From: an uncultured Clostridium sp.
GTDB taxonomy: Bacteria > Bacillota > Clostridia > Clostridiales > Clostridiaceae
Assembly (NCBI RefSeq): GCF_947072515.1
Contig: NZ_CAMTIG010000004.1
Span: forward strand, 1 to 64,000
Reading direction: 5' to 3'
DNA length: 64,000 bases
Shown: piece after piece, positions 47,902 through 57,364 of the stretch
How the letters are laid out: every line of letters begins with the position of its first letter
Numbering within the stretch: position 1 is the stretch's first letter
Notes under the pieces: generated by a model
The model's database searches: none
The model's input: only the letters and a program-made list of their open reading frames with translations
Told to the model about the DNA's origin: nothing
Made by a program: the position numbers and the translations under genes

Positions 47902-49401
47902 ATGGCAGATAAGAAGTTTATTCTTGAAATGAAGGATATATGCAAAAACTTTCCAGGAGTTAAAGCATTAGATAAAGCTAATTTAAAAGTAAGACCAGGA
48001 ACTGTACATGCTCTTATGGGTGAGAATGGAGCAGGAAAATCAACTTTAATGAAATGTCTATTTGGAGTTTATATAGAAGATGAAGGTGAGATTTTTATAG
48101 AGGGTGAAAAAAGTAAATTTTCTAACCCAAAACAGGCTATGGAAAATGGGGTGGCAATGGTTCACCAAGAACTTAATCAAGTTTTACAAAGAGATGTTAT
48201 GGAAAACATTTGGCTTGGAAGATTCCCAGGGAAAATGGGACTTGTAGATTCGAAAATTTTATTCAATGAAACTAAAAGAGTTTTAGATGAATTGGAAATA
48301 GATGTTAATCCGAAGATTAAAATGGGAAAATTATCAGTTTCTCAAAGACAAATGGTAGAGATTGCAAAGGCAGTTTCTTATAATGCAAAGATTTTAGTAT
48401 TAGATGAACCTACATCATCTTTAACACAAGAAGAAGTAGGACATTTATTTAAGATAATAAATAAGCTTAGAGATAGAGGTTGTGGAATAATTTACATTTC
48501 TCATAAGATGGAGGAGATTTTACAGATTTCTGATGATGTAACTATTATGAGAGATGGTAAGTGGATAGATACAATAGAAGCTAAAAATCTTACTACAGAT
48601 AAAATAATTAAATTAATGGTAGGAAGAGATTTAGGTGATAGATTCCCTCCAAAGGATAATAAGCCAGAGGATGTTATATTAGAAGTTAAAAACTTAACTG
48701 GAATGTATCAACCATCTATAGTAGATGCATCTTTTGCATTGAGAAAAGGTGAGATTCTAGGAGTAGCAGGACTTGTTGGATCTAAGAGAACAGAACTTTT
48801 AGAAACTATATTTGGAATTGCAAAACATAGTGAAGGAGAAGTAATTCTTCACGGTAAAAAGGTTGACAATACTACTTCAAGAAAAGCTATTAAAAATGGA
48901 TTTGCTTTACTTACTGAAGAAAGAAGAGCTACAGGGATATTTGGACAATTATCTATAAACTTTAATTCTATTATTGCTAATATAGATGGATATAGCAATA
49001 AGGGGGTTTTAAATTCTAAGAAGATGGAAGAAGATACAAAGTGGGTTATAGATAGTATGAAGGTAAAAACACCTAGTTCAAAGACAGCTATAAAAACTTT
49101 ATCAGGTGGAAATCAACAAAAAGTTATTATAGGAAGATGGCTTTTAACAAAACCAGAAATTCTTTTATTAGATGAACCTACTAGAGGAATTGATGTAGGA
49201 GCTAAATATGAAATATATCAATTAATAATAGATTTAGCTAAAAAGGGGAAAGGTGTAATAGTTGTTTCTTCAGAAATGCCAGAACTACTTGGAATTTGTG
49301 ACAGAATTTTAGTTATGTCCAATGGAAGAGTAGCTGGAATAGAGGATACGGACAAGCTTACTCAAGAAGCTATTATGACTATGGCAGCAAAATATATTTA
49401 A
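47902..49401 (+). CDS. mglA: Galactose/methyl-galactoside ABC transporter, ATPase
   Basis: 499 aa from ATG 47902 (GGTGAG 7 nt upstream; the ATG at 47881 has no SD). Two fused ABC domains as in all carbohydrate CUT2 ATPases. First half: Walker [17 protein letters not shown] signature, [11 protein letters not shown]. Second half: degenerate Walker A (GLVGSKRTE), [28 protein letters not shown]. Energises uptake with MglC. Confidence 0.95.
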   Translation: MADKKFILEMKDICKNFPGVKALDKANLKVRPGTVHALMGENGAGKSTLMKCLFGVYIEDEGEIFIEGEKSKFSNPKQAMENGVAMVHQELNQVLQRDVMENIWLGRFPGKMGLVDSKILFNETKRVLDELEIDVNPKIKMGKLSVSQRQMVEIAKAVSYNAKILVLDEPTSSLTQEEVGHLFKIINKLRDRGCGIIYISHKMEEILQISDDVTIMRDGKWIDTIEAKNLTTDKIIKLMVGRDLGDRFPPKDNKPEDVILEVKNLTGMYQPSIVDASFALRKGEILGVAGLVGSKRTELLETIFGIAKHSEGEVILHGKKVDNTTSRKAIKNGFALLTEERRATGIFGQLSINFNSIIANIDGYSNKGVLNSKKMEEDTKWVIDSMKVKTPSSKTAIKTLSGGNQQKVIIGRWLLTKPEILLLDEPTRGIDVGAKYEIYQLIIDLAKKGKGVIVVSSEMPELLGICDRILVMSNGRVAGIEDTDKLTQEAIMTMAAKYI

Positions 49402-49415
49402 AAGGGGTGTTATTT

Positions 49416-50450
49416 ATGGAAAATAATAAAGTGGAAAAAAAGATAGATAAAAAGAAAGTTATAGATTTTTTTCTTAACTATGCTTTATATATAGTTTTAT
49501 TTTTAATGATTGTTTTCTTTATTGCAAAGGAGCCAGGCTTCCTTTCATTAAAGAACTTTACTAATATTTTAAGTCAAGCATCAACTAGAGGGATTTTAGC
49601 ACTTGGAGTTGCAGGTCTTATAGTATTACAAGGAACTGACCTATCAGCAGGACGTATTTTAGGACTTACTGCTATAATTTCAGCTTCTTTATTACAATCA
49701 TCAACTTATGCAGCAAGAATGTATCCAGATTTACCAGTGTTACCACTAGTACTTCCATTAATTCTTGCAATAATAATTGGTGGAATATTTGGAGCTATTA
49801 ATGGATTTGGAGTAGCAAAACTAAAAGTCCATGCATTTATAATTACTTTAGGAACTCAGCTTATAGCTTTTGGTATCTCTTGTCTTTATATTGATAGACC
49901 ACCATTAGGTGCTCAACCAGTAGCAAATTTAGATTCTAGATATACAAATGCAGTAAATGGATCATTAAAACTTGGAAGTGTAGAAATACCATACTTAGTT
50001 TTTTACTTAGCAATAGTTGCATTAATCATGTGGTTTATTTGGAATAAGACAACTCTAGGAAAGAATATGTTTGCAATTGGAGGAAATCCAGAGGCAGCAG
50101 CAGTTTCAGGTGTTAATATAGTTAAAAATGTAATGATGATATTCATTATAGCTGGAATGCTTTACGGCTTAGCAGGATTCTTAGAAGCTGCAAGAGCTGG
50201 GTCTACATCAACAGCTACAGGGTTTAACTATGAACTTGATGCAATTTCTGCTTGTGTAGTTGGAGGAGTTTCTTTCTCAGGTGGTATTGGAACTATTCCT
50301 GGAGTACTTTTAGGAACAGTACTATTACAGGTTATCAACTATGGATTAAACTTCATAGGAGTAAATGCATATTGGCAATATATAATTAGAGGATTAATTA
50401 TCATAGTAGCAGTTGCTTTAGATGTAAGAAAATATATCGCTAAGAAGTAA
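49416..50450 (+). CDS. mglC: Galactose/methyl-galactoside ABC transporter, permease
   Basis: 344 aa from ATG 49416 (SD AAAGGGGTG). CUT2-type permease with about ten helices: RGILALGVAGLIVLQGTDLSAG, GNPEAAAVSGVNI and SACVVGGVSFSGGIG are family motifs. Forms the membrane channel with MglA. Confidence 0.95.
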   Translation: MENNKVEKKIDKKKVIDFFLNYALYIVLFLMIVFFIAKEPGFLSLKNFTNILSQASTRGILALGVAGLIVLQGTDLSAGRILGLTAIISASLLQSSTYAARMYPDLPVLPLVLPLILAIIIGGIFGAINGFGVAKLKVHAFIITLGTQLIAFGISCLYIDRPPLGAQPVANLDSRYTNAVNGSLKLGSVEIPYLVFYLAIVALIMWFIWNKTTLGKNMFAIGGNPEAAAVSGVNIVKNVMMIFIIAGMLYGLAGFLEAARAGSTSTATGFNYELDAISACVVGGVSFSGGIGTIPGVLLGTVLLQVINYGLNFIGVNAYWQYIIRGLIIIVAVALDVRKYIAKK

Positions 50451-50464
50451 TGAGGTAAGATAAA

Positions 50465-50626
50465 ATGAATGAAGAGAAAAAAATAGAAGAAAATATTAAA
50501 GAGAAAAAAGGTGTTAGAGATACTTTATATGGACGTATAGATATATCTTTAGAGACTATGGATAAGATACTAGTAATGTTATTTGGATTATTACTATTTG
50601 CATTAATAGTTGGAATTTTAATTTAA
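50465..50626 (+). CDS. 53-aa single-pass membrane protein after mglC
   Basis: ATG 50465, 14 bp after mglC, SD GAGGTAAG. Charged N-terminus (MNEEKKIEENIKEKKGV), GRIDISLETMDK, then one helix (ILVMLFGLLLFALIVGILI) to the stop. It is the last gene of the mgl operon before a terminator. A regulatory or stabilising micro-subunit of the transporter is a reasonable guess but unproven. Confidence 0.75.
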   Translation: MNEEKKIEENIKEKKGVRDTLYGRIDISLETMDKILVMLFGLLLFALIVGILI

Positions 50627-50633
50627 GATTGAT

Positions 50634-50662
50634 AGAAAAAGCTGGCTTAGGCCAGTTTTTTT
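50634..50662 (+). terminator. Terminator of mglBAC
   Basis: AAGCTGGC / GCCAGTTT-type stem with a short loop, then seven T. Confidence 0.8.
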
Positions 50663-50693
50663 ATGTTCAATTATAAATTTAAAAGAGAATATA

Positions 50694-50702
50694 TGATATA
50701 AT
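50694..50702 (+). promoter_or_regulatory. Extended -10 of the sensing operon
   Basis: TGA-TATAAT, 48 bp before the start at 50751; the -35 is weak. Confidence 0.5.
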
Positions 50703-50750
50703 TTAAAGGACATAAAATACATAAAAGGTATAAAAAGGATAAAATTAATT

Positions 50751-52373
50751 ATGGTGGGTGGTAAGGTGGATTTATATAGAATTCTCATTGTAGATGATGA
50801 GGAAGAGGTTAGAGAAGGAATTATTAAAAAAATAGATTGGAAAGAATATGGATTTGAAGTTGTTGGGGATGCAGAAAATGGGAAAGATGCATTGGAAAAA
50901 GTTGAAAAATTAAAACCAGATATAGTTTTTACTGATATAGCAATGCCATTTATGGATGGATTAGAGCTTGGAAAGATATTAAAAGAAACTATGCCAGGAA
51001 TAAAAATAATAATATTTTCAGGTTCAGATGATTTTGAGTATGCACAAAAAGCTATAAAGATAAATGTTATTGAGTATATATTAAAACCTGTAAGTGCTAT
51101 GGAACTTGCAGCAGTTTTAAAGAAGGTAAAGAATAAATTAGAGGATGAATATAAAGAAAAGAGTAATATGGAAACTTTGCAAAAATATTATAAGGAAAGT
51201 TTACCTATATTAAGAGAACAATTTTTAATTGGAGCAATTGAGGGAAAAGTAAAGGCTGTAAGATGGAGAGAGGAAATAAAAAGGTTTGGATTAGAGTTTT
51301 TACAAGAGGATCTAGTTTTTTGTATAATTCACTTTGATAATAGAAATGAATTGAAGAGTGAAAAAATTTTTGAAGGAAATATAGGACTTGCGAATGTTTC
51401 TATAAGCAAAATTCTTAAAGATATTATGGAGGAGTATAGTACATATACTGAATTTATTTATTTAGATAGGGTCATTTTAATTTCTAGTTTAGATGAAAAA
51501 TATAATATAGATTTACTTATAAAAGGATTAAATGAAGTGTGTGATGAATTCTACAGAATATTTAATAAATCTATATCTATAGGGATAGGAAATATTTTTA
51601 ATGAGTATAGTATGTTAAAGAATTCTTTTACTTCGGCTGAGGATGCATTAAGTTATAGAATTATATTAGGGAAAGGAAAGGTAATTTATATAAAGGATGT
51701 AGAGCCTGATAAAGTTATAAATTTAGATTTTACAGTAGCAGAAGAAAAGAGATTATTGAATACAATAAAAATTTCTACTGAAGATGAAATAGATGGAGTT
51801 ATAGATGGTATTTTTAAGAATTTAGAAAATTATATTATGCCATTAAATAACTGTAAAATATATTTAATGGAAATCATGATAGTAATGATAAAGCTTATGC
51901 AAAGCTATAATTTTAAAATAGAAGATATTTTAGATAGAGAATTTAATTATTATAATTATTTAGAAAATATAACATCTTTAGATGAAGTTAAAGAAATTTT
52001 TAAAGAATTAGGAAAAAGAATAAATAGGCATATAAAAGGTAATAGAATAAATTCTTCTAAACTTTTAATTGAAGATGCTAAAAAATATATTCATGAGAAT
52101 TTTAACCATTGTGAATTATCAGTTGAACAGGTTTGTGCCCATTTACATGTAAGCTCAACATATTTTTCAAGCTTATTTAAAAAGGAAGTTCACATGAGTT
52201 TTGTAAATTATCTAACAGAGGTGAGATTAGAAAAAGCAATAAACTTACTAAATACAACTGATGATAAAGCTTATATGATAGCTTTAAAAGTTGGATATTC
52301 TCAAGCAAACTATTTTAGTTATGTCTTTAGAAAAAAATATGGTGTAGCACCTTCAAAGTATAGAAAGAGCTAG
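50751..52373 (+). CDS. YesN-type response regulator (REC + AraC HTH)
   Basis: 540 aa from ATG 50751; GTG 50766 (MDLYRILIVDDE) is an alternative closer to the family start. REC domain: RILIVDDEEE acidic pair, phospho-Asp in VFTDIAMPFMDG, YILKPVS Lys. A long middle region follows, then an AraC-type double HTH at the C-terminus (LSVEQVCAHLHVSSTYFSSLFKK ... MIALKVGYSQANYFSYVFRKKYG). It pairs with the kinase at 52385 and most likely activates mglBAC in response to sugar. Confidence 0.92.
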   Translation: MVGGKVDLYRILIVDDEEEVREGIIKKIDWKEYGFEVVGDAENGKDALEKVEKLKPDIVFTDIAMPFMDGLELGKILKETMPGIKIIIFSGSDDFEYAQKAIKINVIEYILKPVSAMELAAVLKKVKNKLEDEYKEKSNMETLQKYYKESLPILREQFLIGAIEGKVKAVRWREEIKRFGLEFLQEDLVFCIIHFDNRNELKSEKIFEGNIGLANVSISKILKDIMEEYSTYTEFIYLDRVILISSLDEKYNIDLLIKGLNEVCDEFYRIFNKSISIGIGNIFNEYSMLKNSFTSAEDALSYRIILGKGKVIYIKDVEPDKVINLDFTVAEEKRLLNTIKISTEDEIDGVIDGIFKNLENYIMPLNNCKIYLMEIMIVMIKLMQSYNFKIEDILDREFNYYNYLENITSLDEVKEIFKELGKRINRHIKGNRINSSKLLIEDAKKYIHENFNHCELSVEQVCAHLHVSSTYFSSLFKKEVHMSFVNYLTEVRLEKAINLLNTTDDKAYMIALKVGYSQANYFSYVFRKKYGVAPSKYRKS

Positions 52374-52384
52374 TGAGGCATGCT

Positions 52385-54184
52385 ATGAAAAAGTTTTCAA
52401 AGGGGAAAATGAGAGAAATATATGAAAAGTTAAGTATTCAGCAAGTTATATCTATAGCTTTTACGTTAGTAGCTGTATTTGGAATGCTTCTTATAGGAAC
52501 TACACTTTATTTTAGATATACAAAAGAGATAGAAGAAAAAGTATCAGAAAATAATGTTCAAGTTTTAGAGCAGATAAATTTAAACTTAGATAATTATTTA
52601 AGAAAAATGATGAGAGTATCAGATACAGTTTATTATAGGGGAATAAAAAAGAAAGATTTAGCAAAAGAAAATATAGATTTAGAAATGAGTTTATTGTATG
52701 AAGAAAATAAAGAATCTCTTGTGAGTATTTGTTTATTTTCAGAAGAAGGAGAAGGAATTGCATCATATCCCTTAAGAGATTTAAAAAAGGATATAGGAGC
52801 AAGGGGAAGCAAGTGGTTTCAAGAGGCTATAAATAAAAAGGAAAACTTTCATTTTTCAACTCCGCATATACAAAATCTATATGAATATCATCAAAATAAA
52901 TATAATTGGGTAGTATCTTTAAGTCGGTCAGTAGAAATAACAAGAGATGGACAGGTAGACCAAGGAGTGCTCTTAGTTGATATGAACTTCTTAGGGATAG
53001 AAAGAATTTTTAGTAAAAATAAAACTAGTAAAAATAGTTATACTTATTTAACTAATAAGGATGGAGAGATTATTTATCATCCAAGACAACAATTAATTTA
53101 TTCAGATTTAGAAAAGGAAAATAATCTTAAAGTAGCAGAGTATGATGATGGAGTACATAAGGAAAAATTCTTAAATGAAGAAAGAATAACTACAGTAAAA
53201 ACAGCAGGATATACAGGGTGGAAAATTATTAATGTAACACCAATGAAGGATATTATTTCAGGGCATAGAGAGATAAAAGTATTTTTCGCCTTTATAATTT
53301 TCTTTACTTTATTTTTATTGATTATTATAAATATTTTTGTATCTCAAAAAATAGCTTACCCTATAAAAAGATTAGAGAAATCTGTAAGGAGACTAGAAAG
53401 AGATATTAAGGATATAGATATCCAGATACAGGGAAGTTCTGAAGTCAAACATCTAGGAAAAGCTATAAAATCTATGGCAAAGCAAATGAATATTCTTATG
53501 GATAATATTGTAGTTGAGCAAGAAGCTAAAAGAAAAAATGAGTTAAATGCATTGCAAGCACAGATAAATCCACATTTTTTATATAATACTTTAGACTCAA
53601 TTATATGGATGGTTGAAAAAGAAAATTATGAAGATAGCATAATTATGGTGGGGGCATTAGCAAAATTTTTTAGGATAAGTTTAAGTAAAGGAAAAAATAT
53701 AATAACTATAAAAAATGAGTTAGAGCATGCAAAAAACTATTTAACTATACAGAAAATAAGATATAAAAATAAGTTTAGCTATAAATTTAAAATAGAAGAG
53801 GAAGTTAAAAATCTTGGATCTATAAAACTTATAGTCCAACCTCTGATAGAAAATGCAATATTTCATGGGATGGAAGATATGGATGGTGATGGGGAAATAT
53901 TAATTCATGGATATAAAAAGGAAAATGATGTTTATATAGATGTAGTTGATAATGGAATGGGAATGTTAGATGAAGTACGAGAATCTCTTTTGACCAGTTA
54001 TTCAAAGGAAAAAGGAAAAGGTTCTGGAATCGGACTTAAAAATGTAAATGAAAGAATAAAGTTATACTTTGGAGAAGAATATGGTTTAGAAATATATAGT
54101 GAATTAGATGAAGGAACAACGGTCAGAATTCATATGCCTTGTATAGATATAGAAAAAATAGATGAGAGGGAATTGAAAAAATGA
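52385..54184 (+). CDS. LytS/YesM-type sensor histidine kinase
   Basis: 599 aa from ATG 52385 (GTGAGG SD, overlapping the end of the regulator gene). TM1 about 22-42; an extracytoplasmic Cache-like domain (about 45-290); TM2 about 300-322; HAMP; His_kinase domain with the phospho-His in QINPHFLYNTLDSIIWM; HATPase with LIVQPLIENAIFHG, DNGMGM and GSGIGLKNVNERI. It is the partner of the 50751 regulator. Input is likely relayed by the two binding-protein-like products downstream. Confidence 0.93.
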   Translation: MKKFSKGKMREIYEKLSIQQVISIAFTLVAVFGMLLIGTTLYFRYTKEIEEKVSENNVQVLEQINLNLDNYLRKMMRVSDTVYYRGIKKKDLAKENIDLEMSLLYEENKESLVSICLFSEEGEGIASYPLRDLKKDIGARGSKWFQEAINKKENFHFSTPHIQNLYEYHQNKYNWVVSLSRSVEITRDGQVDQGVLLVDMNFLGIERIFSKNKTSKNSYTYLTNKDGEIIYHPRQQLIYSDLEKENNLKVAEYDDGVHKEKFLNEERITTVKTAGYTGWKIINVTPMKDIISGHREIKVFFAFIIFFTLFLLIIINIFVSQKIAYPIKRLEKSVRRLERDIKDIDIQIQGSSEVKHLGKAIKSMAKQMNILMDNIVVEQEAKRKNELNALQAQINPHFLYNTLDSIIWMVEKENYEDSIIMVGALAKFFRISLSKGKNIITIKNELEHAKNYLTIQKIRYKNKFSYKFKIEEEVKNLGSIKLIVQPLIENAIFHGMEDMDGDGEILIHGYKKENDVYIDVVDNGMGMLDEVRESLLTSYSKEKGKGSGIGLKNVNERIKLYFGEEYGLEIYSELDEGTTVRIHMPCIDIEKIDERELKK

Positions 54185-55143
54185 GAAGGAGAAGAGTTTT
54201 AATTATTGCATTTGTTCTTGCAGTAATATCAGTAGTATTTTTTATAAATGAAACTATTTTTGTTAAAGAAAAAAGGGCATTAAATATTTCTATAATTACA
54301 AGAGGCGAAAAGGTTGGTAGTTTTTTAAGAGTGAAAAATGGTATTGATAGAATAAAAGAAGAAAAAAATATAAAGATAAATATTATTAATTTAAGTAAAA
54401 AAAATAATAAAGAAGAGCAAAGAAATCTTTTGAAAGAAGAGTTAGATGGGGACTGTGATGCGATTTTAATTTCACCTATTGAGTATGAAGTGATAAAAGA
54501 GGATATTGAAAAAAGGAAAAGAAATATTCCTATAATTATATTAGAAACAAAAATAGATGAATTAAAAGAAAAAAACTCTAATATAATTAACATACCATAC
54601 GATAATAAAAAAATAGGGTATAAATTAGGAGATGAAATTATGAGTAGAGGACACTTTAATAAAAATATCCTAGTTTTATTAGATGAGAATATTGATTATA
54701 TAGAAGAAAGAAAAGAAGGTTTTTTAGAGTCAATTAAAATAACAGATAATAATATAGAATTTATTAAAAAGAATAAAAGTAAAAGTTGGACAAGTATAAT
54801 TCAGAGTTTATTTAAAGATAATAGAGGAGATATTATAGTTAGTTTTGATATGGAATTATTAGAGGAAATTGCAAGAATAAAAGAAGAAAACTTTGAAGAT
54901 AGTAAAATTGAAATTTATGGAGTAGGAACAAATGATTATATAATATCAGCATTAGAAAAAAGAATTATTAATGGATTTTCAATGCAAAATGAATTTAATA
55001 TGGGGTACTTAGGAGTAAAAGCAGGAATAGATTTAATAGAAAAAAAGGAATTTCAGAATGTAGTGATAGATTCTAAAATAATAAATAATGAAAATATGTA
55101 TTATGATTATAATCAAAAAATTTTATTTCCATTTATAAATTAA
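54181..55143 (+). CDS. Membrane-tethered sugar-binding-protein-like sensor
   Basis: 320 aa; ATG overlaps the kinase stop (ATGA), so translation is coupled. One N-terminal helix (VLIIAFVLAVISVVFFI) without a lipobox, then a type 1 periplasmic-binding fold (LNISIITRGEKVGSFL ... ISPIEYEV ... IPYDNKKIGYKLGDEI ... GYLGVKAGIDLIEKK). It is diverged from transport-type binding proteins, and a role as an accessory to the kinase is likely. Confidence 0.75.
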   Translation: MRRRRVLIIAFVLAVISVVFFINETIFVKEKRALNISIITRGEKVGSFLRVKNGIDRIKEEKNIKINIINLSKKNNKEEQRNLLKEELDGDCDAILISPIEYEVIKEDIEKRKRNIPIIILETKIDELKEKNSNIINIPYDNKKIGYKLGDEIMSRGHFNKNILVLLDENIDYIEERKEGFLESIKITDNNIEFIKKNKSKSWTSIIQSLFKDNRGDIIVSFDMELLEEIARIKEENFEDSKIEIYGVGTNDYIISALEKRIINGFSMQNEFNMGYLGVKAGIDLIEKKEFQNVVIDSKIINNENMYYDYNQKILFPFIN

Positions 55144-55168
55144 TGTATTCTTTAGGGGGATAGAAATA

Positions 55169-56179
55169 ATGAGAGGGCGTAGGGGAAAGTTCTTAGTTGA
55201 ATTAGTTTTAGTTAATATTTTTATAGTAATGGGATGTAGTAATGGGGAAGTAAAAAAGAAGGAAATAAAAATTGGAGTTACTTTATACAATCAAGAAGAC
55301 GTTTTTATTTCTTCAATAACTAAAGAGATAGAGAAAAAAGCAAAAGAACTTGAAGAAGAAAAGGGGGTAAAGATTGTAGTTGATTTATTAGATGGAAAAG
55401 AAGATATGAGTGAGCAGGATAACCAAGTAGATAATCTAATAAAACAAAATTATGATGTAATATGTGTAAATATTGTAGATAGAACAGCAGGAGCGAATAT
55501 AATAGATAAGTGCAAAAAAGAAAATATACCAGTAATATTTTTTAATAGAGAAATAGTTGAAGATGATATGAAAAGATGGGGTAAGGTATATTATGTGGGA
55601 GCACAAGCTAAAGAATCAGGCGAAATGCAAGGAGAAATATTAATAGAAAAATATGAGAAAAATAGAAATAGGGTAGATAAAAATGGGGATGGAAAAATAC
55701 AGTATGCTATTTTAGAAGGTGAGCAAGGTCATCAAGATGCAACTTTAAGAACAGAATATTGTATAAAGCCATTATACAAATATGGATTAGATTTAGAAAA
55801 AGTAGCTAGTGAAGTAGGAGAATGGAAAAAAGAGAATGCTGGAATCATTATGAAGGAATGGCTAAGAAACTATGAAGAAAAAATTGAAGTTATTTTTAGT
55901 AATAATGATGAAATGGCATTAGGAGCAATGGTAGCAATAGATAAATTTAATGAGAGAAATAATAGAACATATAAGCCAATAATTATTGGAGTAGATGGAA
56001 CAGAAGAAGGATTAAAAGAAGTGGAGAAAGGAAATTTAGCTGGAACTATTATAAGTGATGCTAAAAAACAAGGAGAGAGTATTTTAGAAATAGCCTATAA
56101 CTTAGCTATGGGATTAGAAGAGAGTATAGAAGAAAACACCTTAAGAATTCCACATAAAAAGATAATTTCAAATAATTAA
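55169..56179 (+). CDS. MglB-like binding lipoprotein, probable galactose/glucose sensor
   Basis: 336 aa; signal with IVMG-Cys23 lipobox. It is a paralogue of MglB at 46776, keeping VTLYNQEDVFIS, VNIVD, the calcium loop DKNGDGKIQYA, GEQGHQDATLR, SNNDEMALG and IIGVDGTEEG. Nine of the ten E. coli GBP sugar ligands, as I recall them, seem conserved, more than in the transport protein. Lying in the kinase operon without a transporter, it probably presents sugar to the kinase, as XylFII does for LytS/YesN in clostridia. Confidence 0.82.
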   Translation: MRGRRGKFLVELVLVNIFIVMGCSNGEVKKKEIKIGVTLYNQEDVFISSITKEIEKKAKELEEEKGVKIVVDLLDGKEDMSEQDNQVDNLIKQNYDVICVNIVDRTAGANIIDKCKKENIPVIFFNREIVEDDMKRWGKVYYVGAQAKESGEMQGEILIEKYEKNRNRVDKNGDGKIQYAILEGEQGHQDATLRTEYCIKPLYKYGLDLEKVASEVGEWKKENAGIIMKEWLRNYEEKIEVIFSNNDEMALGAMVAIDKFNERNNRTYKPIIIGVDGTEEGLKEVEKGNLAGTIISDAKKQGESILEIAYNLAMGLEESIEENTLRIPHKKIISNN

Positions 56180-56188
56180 AAGAAAAGA

Positions 56189-56221
56189 AAAGGCATCATT
56201 TTTTTCAAATGATGCCTTTAT
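56189..56221. terminator. Bidirectional terminator
   Basis: Perfect 13-bp stem AAAGGCATCATTT / AAATGATGCCTTT, T and A runs on both sides, at the junction of the sensing operon and the convergent pnuC. Confidence 0.85.
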
Positions 56222-56222
56222 G

Positions 56223-56999
56223 TTATGCTAAAGCTTCAGCTTTTTGTTGTTTTTCTATTTTTATCCAGTTAAAGTATCCATAAATTGAACTTACAAGATA
56301 TTGTCCCCACATTACTGCTCCTGAAAGGTAAACAATTGAGAAATGAGGTGCAGCAATAAATGATTTTACAAAAAGGATAAATCCCATATTAGCTAAAATC
56401 CAGAATGCCCATTGTTCAACATATCTTCTAGCAGTTAAGTAGAAGGCAAATGTAGTTAATGTTCCTGAAATTGAGTCTAAAATTAATGATGGATCTGGTT
56501 TGATTTGTGTTCCAAATATATAGTGAACAAAATATGGAAGATATTTTATAAGTAACATATATAAATACCAACCAACTACTAATACAATAGCGTAAATAAT
56601 CCACTCTTTTGGCTTTACTCTTCTTACAGTTACAACTTTAGTTTTGCTTTTTTCTAAGTTCTTTTTCCAAGCTAAAAGTCCATAAACTTGAAGAGGTAAA
56701 GTTAAAATTATAGTCTTAATTCCTTGACCATAAAGATTTCCTGAAAAATCTATTCCAAGCATAGCAATAGTGTTAACTATCCACCAAGTATATAAGATAA
56801 GATTACCTCTTGCTTGATAAATAGATGTAATAACACCAGTTAATGTTGCAATAAGACCAATGATTCCACCGAAAGTTAATACACTATCTAGTGTTCCGCC
56901 TTTTATGAAAGCTGGAAGAAAGAATGTAATTATACTAGCTGCCATAAAAAAGACAAAAAATCCTTTTTGGAATGGAGAAAATTCTTTGAAAAATTTCAT
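56223..56999 (-). CDS. pnuC: PnuC-type transporter, second copy
   Basis: 258 aa; AAAGGAAAACGG upstream on the minus strand. Same family and layout as the 45789 product (MKFFKEFSPFQKGFFVFF; GNLYGQGIKTIILTLPLQVYGLLAWKKN; LTARRYVEQWAFWILANMGFI), about seven helices. The two differ enough to suggest different substrates or regulation. A 42-bp palindrome lies in its upstream region. Confidence 0.85.
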   Translation of the reverse strand: MKFFKEFSPFQKGFFVFFMAASIITFFLPAFIKGGTLDSVLTFGGIIGLIATLTGVITSIYQARGNLILYTWWIVNTIAMLGIDFSGNLYGQGIKTIILTLPLQVYGLLAWKKNLEKSKTKVVTVRRVKPKEWIIYAIVLVVGWYLYMLLIKYLPYFVHYIFGTQIKPDPSLILDSISGTLTTFAFYLTARRYVEQWAFWILANMGFILFVKSFIAAPHFSIVYLSGAVMWGQYLVSSIYGYFNWIKIEKQQKAEALA

Positions 57000-57046
57000 A
57001 ATTTAATACCGTTTTCCTTTTTACTCTAAAATTTATTTTATCTTAA

Positions 57047-57088
57047 AAAATATATAATCTTAATTTTAAAATTAAGATTATATATTTT
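57047..57088. repeat. Perfect 42-bp palindrome upstream of pnuC
   Basis: Two 21-bp arms meet without a loop at 57067/57068 (centre AATTTTAAAATT; each arm includes ATAATCTTAA or its complement). On the minus strand it is followed by six T, so in the pnuC leader it could act as a terminator/attenuator; as DNA it could form a cruciform. Confidence 0.75.
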
Positions 57089-57208
57089 CACACTTTTTTT
57101 CAATATAGAAAAAGATATTTATATATAAACTAAAAAAAGATATTTATTTTAGTTAAATGATACTAAGAATGAATAAATATTAATAAAATGATATTTAAAA
57201 ATGAAAAA

Positions 57209-57248
57209 ACACGAACTGATAATATATTTAAAATATTAAAGTTCGTGT
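57209..57248 (-). terminator. Minus-strand terminator-like hairpin
   Basis: Perfect 9-bp stem ACACGAACT / AGTTCGTGT, loop 22 nt. On the minus strand it is followed by TTTTTTC, so it would stop read-through from 57365 before pnuC. Confidence 0.6.
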
Positions 57249-57330
57249 CGATGTTTTAATTTGTTTATTTAATTTTAACTATATCAATGAATTATTCAAT
57301 ATGTTTTATAGAAAGTAAAATACTAAAATA

Positions 57331-57353
57331 AAAAACTCCAATGAAGGAGCTTA
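57331..57353 (-). terminator. Terminator of the 57365 gene
   Basis: Read on the minus strand: AAGCTCC, 6-nt loop, GGAGTTT with a T run, 12 bp after the stop. Confidence 0.7.
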
Positions 57354-57364
57354 AAAATGAGTTT

